A DNA stretch of 9,707 nt. It comes from JAPLGZ01 sp038318235 (GTDB taxonomy: Bacteria > Chloroflexota > Anaerolineae > Caldilineales > Caldilineaceae). Positions 6,202-9,707 of this stretch are shown piece by piece. The DNA lies in contig JBBQBY010000250.1 of the NCBI GenBank assembly GCA_038318235.1, forward strand, positions 1 to 9,707, written 5' to 3'. How positions within the stretch are numbered: position 1 is the first letter of the stretch; every line of letters starts with the position of its first letter. Under the pieces are notes generated by a model. That model saw only the letters and a list, made by a program, of their open reading frames with translations. It did no database searches and was not told where the DNA came from. Position numbers and translations under genes: made by a program.

Positions 6202-6975
6202 ATGCACAAGAAAAGCGATAGCATGTTATATCGCTGGGGTGGCCTTGCGGCGTTGGTGGCGGCAGTCGTATTCTTATGCACATTGGTCTATGTATTTGGC
6301 TTCTTGTTTAGCCTGGGCTTGACCGAAGAGATGCTCGATAATCCAGCGACGTTGCTGCCGTGGGTTGCACAGCATATGGGCGCCTACGCCGGTTTATACT
6401 GGATTTTTCTGCTCTCCGTCGTCGCCCTTTTTCCAGCTCCGCTAGCCCTGCACGAATTACTAAAATCGTATCATCCTACTTTGGTCCGCATTGCTGGTGC
6501 GGCAGGCTTGGCGGGTGTGGTGCTGGGCGTGATTGGTCCGCTCGTCAATGTCGGTGTGACGCCCATTCTCGCCCAAGCGTATAATGGCGCCGAGCATGCG
6601 GACCAAACCACCTTACGCGTCCTCAGTTTGATCGTTGGCGAAATGGGGTTATTGTTGCGGCTGAGCTCTGATCTGTTTCTGGGCATCTGGCTAGGGCTGA
6701 ATGGTCTGGTGATCGTACAAAATAAGGATGCCGCCTTTTCGCGCTGGTTTGGCTGGTATGGCATCGGCTTAGCCTTGTTGATCCTCGTTGTTTTTGTGGG
6801 CAAACCGCTGAATGTGCTGGACTTGGAACCCGCGTTGGGATTATTATTGGCGATTGCCTATGGTTGGTTGGGGTTCGGTTTGCTACGAGTTAGCCGGCAG
6901 GATAGGTTAGTAAAACCTGAAGCGTCCGCGCCGGGTCTTGATCGAGCAGCGCGTAAGCCTGGGCGGCTGCGCTAA
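6202..6975 (+). CDS. Six-helix integral membrane protein (DUF4386-like)
   Basis: A 257-residue hydrophobic protein with about six predicted helices at ~13-38, 62-82, 97-118, 145-172, 183-200 and 209-229. It shows no catalytic or transport motif. Overall layout resembles the uncharacterised DUF4386 family, a tentative call. The start at 6202 is chosen because GGAGG at 6189-6193 is 8 nt upstream; a GTG at 6145 in the same frame would place the start inside the palindromic operator. The last ~28 residues, rich in Arg, Lys and Pro, begin just after helix 6 and are encoded opposite the 3' end of the dehydrogenase gene. This suggests the original stop was lost and the frame runs on. It is the only + strand gene within the - strand pteridine-type set and has its own operator-like promoter, so it looks like a separate, probably inserted, unit. 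Confidence 0.75.
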   Translation: MHKKSDSMLYRWGGLAALVAAVVFLCTLVYVFGFLFSLGLTEEMLDNPATLLPWVAQHMGAYAGLYWIFLLSVVALFPAPLALHELLKSYHPTLVRIAGAAGLAGVVLGVIGPLVNVGVTPILAQAYNGAEHADQTTLRVLSLIVGEMGLLLRLSSDLFLGIWLGLNGLVIVQNKDAAFSRWFGWYGIGLALLILVVFVGKPLNVLDLEPALGLLLAIAYGWLGFGLLRVSRQDRLVKPEASAPGLDRAARKPGRLR

Positions 6976-7891
6976 AAGCAAACCGCTGGGTGATCAGGCG
7001 CTCGGTTGCCAATTGACCTAGCATCGACCAGGCTACATCCAAGCGCCGCCCTTTGTCCCAACGACCACTCCATTCGGGCGCAATACTGCTCACCTGGCTG
7101 CTGATCAACTTGATGCGGCTTCGATGAAAGGCCCCACCTAGATTTAAAGTTGTCGACTTTTGGCCATACCAAGAACCAATCACGACGCGCCCTCCAAATC
7201 CGGCAGCGGCAATTGCCCGATCCAGGGCTGCTGGATTGCCGGACAGTTCATAGATCAGATCGGCATTAAGTTGGTCGAGTTGATCAGGGGCTAGCGTCTT
7301 TGTTGCGCCGAACGCACGCGATTGTTCCCGGCGGCGTGGATGTGCTTCCACCGTGATCAACTCCGCCAGTGGGAAGCGCGCCAATAATGCCGTGGTCAAC
7401 AGGCCGACCACACCTTGTCCCAAGACCACCACGCGCTCGCCGATCATCGGCTGCCCATCCATCACAAAATTGACCGCTGTCTCCATGTTGGGCAGCAAAG
7501 CCGCCGGTTCGGGACTAATGCCTGCGGGTACTAAAAGTAAATCTGCCGGGCTGGCGACAAAATAACTGGCATGGGGCTGAAAGGCAAAGACCAGGCGACC
7601 ATGCCAATCGGCGGTGACTGCCGTGCCAGTGTCAATTACACGACCGACACAAGCATACCCATATGACAGTGGATAGGTAATTTGACCCGCCAGCGTGGGA
7701 ATCGTGGCATCAATGCTCAAATCAAGCGGTGCTTGCCCGCGGTAAAAGAGCATTTCTGTGCCGGGGCTGATGGCCGACACAATGGTCTGAACGAGCACCT
7801 GATCCGGCTTAAGCGGCGGCAGCGGGTCTTCCTGAATCGCAATTTGATAGGGCGCTAGAAAGTAGAGATTCGCACTCGTGGTTGGTGTCAT
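6890..7891 (-). CDS. Zinc-binding-dehydrogenase-like (MDR superfamily) oxidoreductase without zinc-ligand cysteines
   Basis: A 333-residue medium-chain dehydrogenase/reductase. The N-terminal GroES-like domain contains SAISPGTEMLFYRG at 39-52, where classical alcohol dehydrogenases carry the catalytic zinc Cys, and GYACVG at 78-83. The four-Cys structural-zinc lobe is absent. This arrangement is known from the BchC-like branch of the superfamily. The Rossmann domain has GQGVVG at 158-163 and ends its second strand with Glu182, which favours NAD(H). The segment 262-290 (ISSQVSSIAPEWSGRWDKGRR) is probably the substrate-specific loop. It starts 29 nt after the cyclohydrolase-reductase gene on the same strand, without an obvious Shine-Dalgarno, so the two are probably cotranscribed. 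Its 3' end overlaps the convergent membrane protein gene by 86 nt. A redox step on a pyrimidine or pterin side chain is my inference. Confidence 0.88.
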   Translation of the reverse strand: MTPTTSANLYFLAPYQIAIQEDPLPPLKPDQVLVQTIVSAISPGTEMLFYRGQAPLDLSIDATIPTLAGQITYPLSYGYACVGRVIDTGTAVTADWHGRLVFAFQPHASYFVASPADLLLVPAGISPEPAALLPNMETAVNFVMDGQPMIGERVVVLGQGVVGLLTTALLARFPLAELITVEAHPRRREQSRAFGATKTLAPDQLDQLNADLIYELSGNPAALDRAIAAAGFGGRVVIGSWYGQKSTTLNLGGAFHRSRIKLISSQVSSIAPEWSGRWDKGRRLDVAWSMLGQLATERLITQRFAFSAAAQAYALLDQDPARTLQVLLTYPAG

Positions 7892-7920
7892 CTTAAATTA
7901 TTGGTGATTATATTGCTTGG

Positions 7921-9318
7921 TTAGGCGTCTGCCGCGTTCGTCTGATTTTGCCAACTTAATTCAGCCCAGACCACTAAATCTTTCCCTACGGATGTATGCG
8001 AAAGATTTTCAAGCTGTGGCAACAAAGGCGCTGCGTGATTGTTCACCTGCTGACCGATGGCGTGGAGTCCCCCCACAAAGACGGGCGCAATCGTGACGAC
8101 GGCATAGTGGGCCAATGGGGCGGTTAGGAAACTGGTAATTGTCTGCGCGCCCCCTTCGACCATCACACTTTGGATGCCCATTTCGCCCAGCCGTTGTAAC
8201 AAAGCTGGCAGATCGACGCGCCCGCTGGCATCCATCGGCAACTGAAGCACCTTGATCCCGCGCTGCTCTAACGCGTGCCGGCGATCCTGAGCGTCTGGCG
8301 TGGCGGTGGTGGCCACATACACCGGTTTGGGGTGATCGAGCAAGCGCGCATTGATTGGCAGGCGCAACTGGCTGTCAAGCACAATGGGCTGCGGGTCATG
8401 ACCTTCGACCAATCGCACAGTCAATCTAGGATCGTCCGCGAGCACTGTGCCGATGCCGATTAAAATGGCATCATGGCTGGCGCGTAGGGCGTGGGTCAGG
8501 CGCATGCTTTCGGGCGAACTGAGCCGCAGTGGCTGGCCAGAGCAGGCGGCGATGCAGCCGTCAAAGCTTTGTGCATAACTTACGGTCACAAAAGGCTGCT
8601 TTGTTTTTGTATAGTGATGATGAGCCCGCTGCCGAAGATCCTGCAATTGTTCGGTTAACCTAGCAGGGAACTGATCGATTGGTGGCGCATCCGTATGGTC
8701 GTTGGTCGCTGGCAACGTGAGCAGGTGGCGCATCCGTTGCACTTTGGTGGCCAAGTAGGTCTTATTGTGCTCGGTCGTCTGGGCTTCGAGTGGCACGCGT
8801 GCGTTGATGCATACGTCAAGTTCACGCAAATGTTCAATTTTCGCCGGGTTATTTGTGAGCAGACGGATTGAGCGGATTTCCAGATCTTGCAAAATCGCGG
8901 CGGCGCACCAGTAGTCGCGTTCATCCGCCTGATGGCCTAACATCAGGTTGGCGGCTACGGTGTCATAGCCCTGATCCTGCAAATTGTAGGCTTGGAGTTT
9001 TTTGCTGAGGCCGATGCCGCGCCCTTCTTGGCGCAGATAAATAATTGCGCCGCGTTTGGCTGCGCCAATCATGTGCATAGCTTTCTCTAATTGTTCGCCG
9101 CAGTCGCAGCGCAGCGAACCGAGTACGTCGCCGGTGAAACATTCTGAGTGGACCCGCACCAGGATATTTTCACCGGCCTTCACGTCACCCATGACAAATG
9201 CCAGGTGTTCTTTATGGTCATAATCGTTTACATAATGATAAAGCTGAAATTCACCCGCGGGGGTTGGCACGCGGGCATGGGCTGTACAGGTAATGGTGGG
9301 TGTTTTTGTGGCTAACAA
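7921..9318 (-). CDS. GTP cyclohydrolase II fused to a RibD-type pyrimidine reductase domain
   Basis: A 465-residue two-domain protein. Residues ~10-200 are GTP cyclohydrolase II (RibA type), which opens GTP to 2,5-diamino-6-ribosylamino-4(3H)-pyrimidinone 5'-phosphate. It has the zinc cysteines Cys60, Cys71 and Cys73 (SEC...RCDC), QEGRGIGL at 97-104, Tyr111 and GYDTVAAN at 117-124. After a linker (~205-240), residues ~242-460 form a RibD C-terminal/DHFR-like reductase with VSYAQSFDG at 246-254, ILIGIGTVLADDPRLTV at 285-301 and VMVEGGAQ at 385-392. The deaminase domain with its HAE and PCxxC zinc motifs is missing, so the product should be the undeaminated ribitylamino pyrimidine, as in the fungal/archaeal order of steps. 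The start is a TTG at 9318 with weak AGG upstream; GTG 17 codons in is a poorer alternative because it would remove conserved residues. No DHBP synthase, RibH or RibE lies nearby. Confidence 0.92.
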   Translation of the reverse strand: MLATKTPTITCTAHARVPTPAGEFQLYHYVNDYDHKEHLAFVMGDVKAGENILVRVHSECFTGDVLGSLRCDCGEQLEKAMHMIGAAKRGAIIYLRQEGRGIGLSKKLQAYNLQDQGYDTVAANLMLGHQADERDYWCAAAILQDLEIRSIRLLTNNPAKIEHLRELDVCINARVPLEAQTTEHNKTYLATKVQRMRHLLTLPATNDHTDAPPIDQFPARLTEQLQDLRQRAHHHYTKTKQPFVTVSYAQSFDGCIAACSGQPLRLSSPESMRLTHALRASHDAILIGIGTVLADDPRLTVRLVEGHDPQPIVLDSQLRLPINARLLDHPKPVYVATTATPDAQDRRHALEQRGIKVLQLPMDASGRVDLPALLQRLGEMGIQSVMVEGGAQTITSFLTAPLAHYAVVTIAPVFVGGLHAIGQQVNNHAAPLLPQLENLSHTSVGKDLVVWAELSWQNQTNAADA

Positions 9319-9401
9319 GATCGTGCGCCTGGTCTATTTTGGATTGCTACAGGTTAAAATTTATCTTACTACATAGATTAACCCGCAGGTGGCGGATAAA
9401 A

Positions 9402-9443
9402 ATATAGTACATGCCACATCGCATGGCATGTACTATATAGTAC
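9402..9443 (-). terminator. 15-bp perfect hairpin with T-run; possible terminator and/or operator
   Basis: The arms at 9402-9416 and 9424-9438 (TGGCATGTACTATAT on the right) are perfectly complementary over 15 bp around a 7-nt loop. Read on the - strand, the stem is followed by TTTTATCC, making a run of Ts, so it can terminate the transcript of the MazG-like gene. The right side also forms a separate 14-bp palindrome, GTACTATATAGTAC at 9430-9443, so TAGTAC-type half-sites occur three times. That is more than a terminator needs and suggests a protein-binding role upstream of the cyclohydrolase gene. The stem is AT-rich at its base. Confidence 0.55.
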
Positions 9444-9482
9444 GATAAATGGCGCGGTTTGGATTGTGGGGAGGGCTCCGAT

Positions 9483-9707
9483 TTAGCGCCCGTTCTGTGC
9501 AGCGACAACCGGGAAGCGGGTTTCGTTACGCGCTAATTTGGTCTGGATCGCTTGGCTAACGTCAATGTGGGCGCTATTGGCAAAACTCAGACAATAGATC
9601 AATACATCGGCTAGTTCATCCGCCACTTCGGCCCGTTTTTCACCATCGCTTACAAGCGCGGCACTTTGCTCAAGCGTCAACCATTGGAAATGCTCCATAA
9701 TCTCGGC
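9483..9707 (-). CDS. MazG-like nucleotide pyrophosphohydrolase (5' truncated by window edge)
   Basis: The C-terminal 74 residues of an all-alpha NTP pyrophosphohydrolase of the MazG/dCTPase (RS21-C6, YpjD) type, which cleaves (d)NTPs to monophosphate and pyrophosphate and is often a house-cleaning enzyme. The magnesium-binding signature is visible as ExxE in AEIMEHFQW at the start and ExxD in VADELADVLIYCL, separated by the expected ~20 residues. The C-terminal helix ends in KLARNETRFPV, as in complete family members of ~110-120 residues. The Met at 9698 lies inside the ExxE motif, so it is not the start; the reading frame continues off the window. The gene is on the same strand as the cyclohydrolase gene but 164 nt upstream of it, with a hairpin between, so cotranscription is doubtful. 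Confidence 0.85.
   Translation of the reverse strand, partial: AEIMEHFQWLTLEQSAALVSDGEKRAEVADELADVLIYCLSFANSAHIDVSQAIQTKLARNETRFPVVAAQNGR

Noticed and set aside
9319..9482. Possible FMN riboswitch upstream of the cyclohydrolase II-reductase gene
   Set aside because: Neither the conserved GGGGC...GGGTGAA-type blocks nor the multi-stem layout of the FMN element can be found on the - strand; only the AT-rich palindromes are present.

Overview
The window looks like a bacterial chromosome segment of moderate GC content (mid-50s % by eye). The gene types, the C/G-rich intergenic inverted repeats and the wording of several proteins suggest a filamentous Chloroflexota bacterium (class Chloroflexia, Herpetosiphon- or Chloroflexus-like). 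This is an impression from recognised families, not a proven taxonomic call.

Left half (1-4469, all + strand): a sugar or sugar-acid catabolic locus. It holds the 3' part of a 3-hexulose-6-phosphate synthase / 3-keto-L-gulonate-6-phosphate decarboxylase-type TIM barrel, a xylose-isomerase-like sugar phosphate isomerase/epimerase, a Gfo/Idh/MocA oxidoreductase, a short-chain dehydrogenase/reductase and a MalK/UgpC-type sugar ABC importer ATPase. The oxidoreductase and SDR genes are 4 nt apart. Two GC-rich inverted-repeat elements (1275-1413 and 3245-3299) lie in the longer gaps. The likely logic is oxidation/reduction of a sugar or polyol by the two NAD(P) enzymes, then isomerisation and decarboxylation or aldol cleavage of the phosphorylated product. 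No kinase, permease or substrate-binding protein is visible.

Right half (4477-9318, - strand, interrupted once): the most interesting part. It encodes, in transcription order, a GTP cyclohydrolase II fused to a RibD-type reductase domain without a deaminase, a zinc-ligand-poor medium-chain dehydrogenase, a divergent 6-pyruvoyl-tetrahydropterin-synthase-like protein and a GT4 glycosyltransferase. None of the other riboflavin enzymes is present. I infer a dedicated pathway that turns GTP into a modified, possibly glycosylated pyrimidine or pteridine. A + strand gene for a six-helix membrane protein (6202-6975) sits in the middle of this set, behind an elaborate palindromic operator, and its 3' end runs 86 nt into the dehydrogenase gene on the opposite strand.

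Right edge (9483-9707, - strand): the 3' part of a MazG-like nucleotide pyrophosphohydrolase, separated from the cyclohydrolase gene by a region with a 15-bp perfect inverted repeat that can act as its terminator and/or as an operator.
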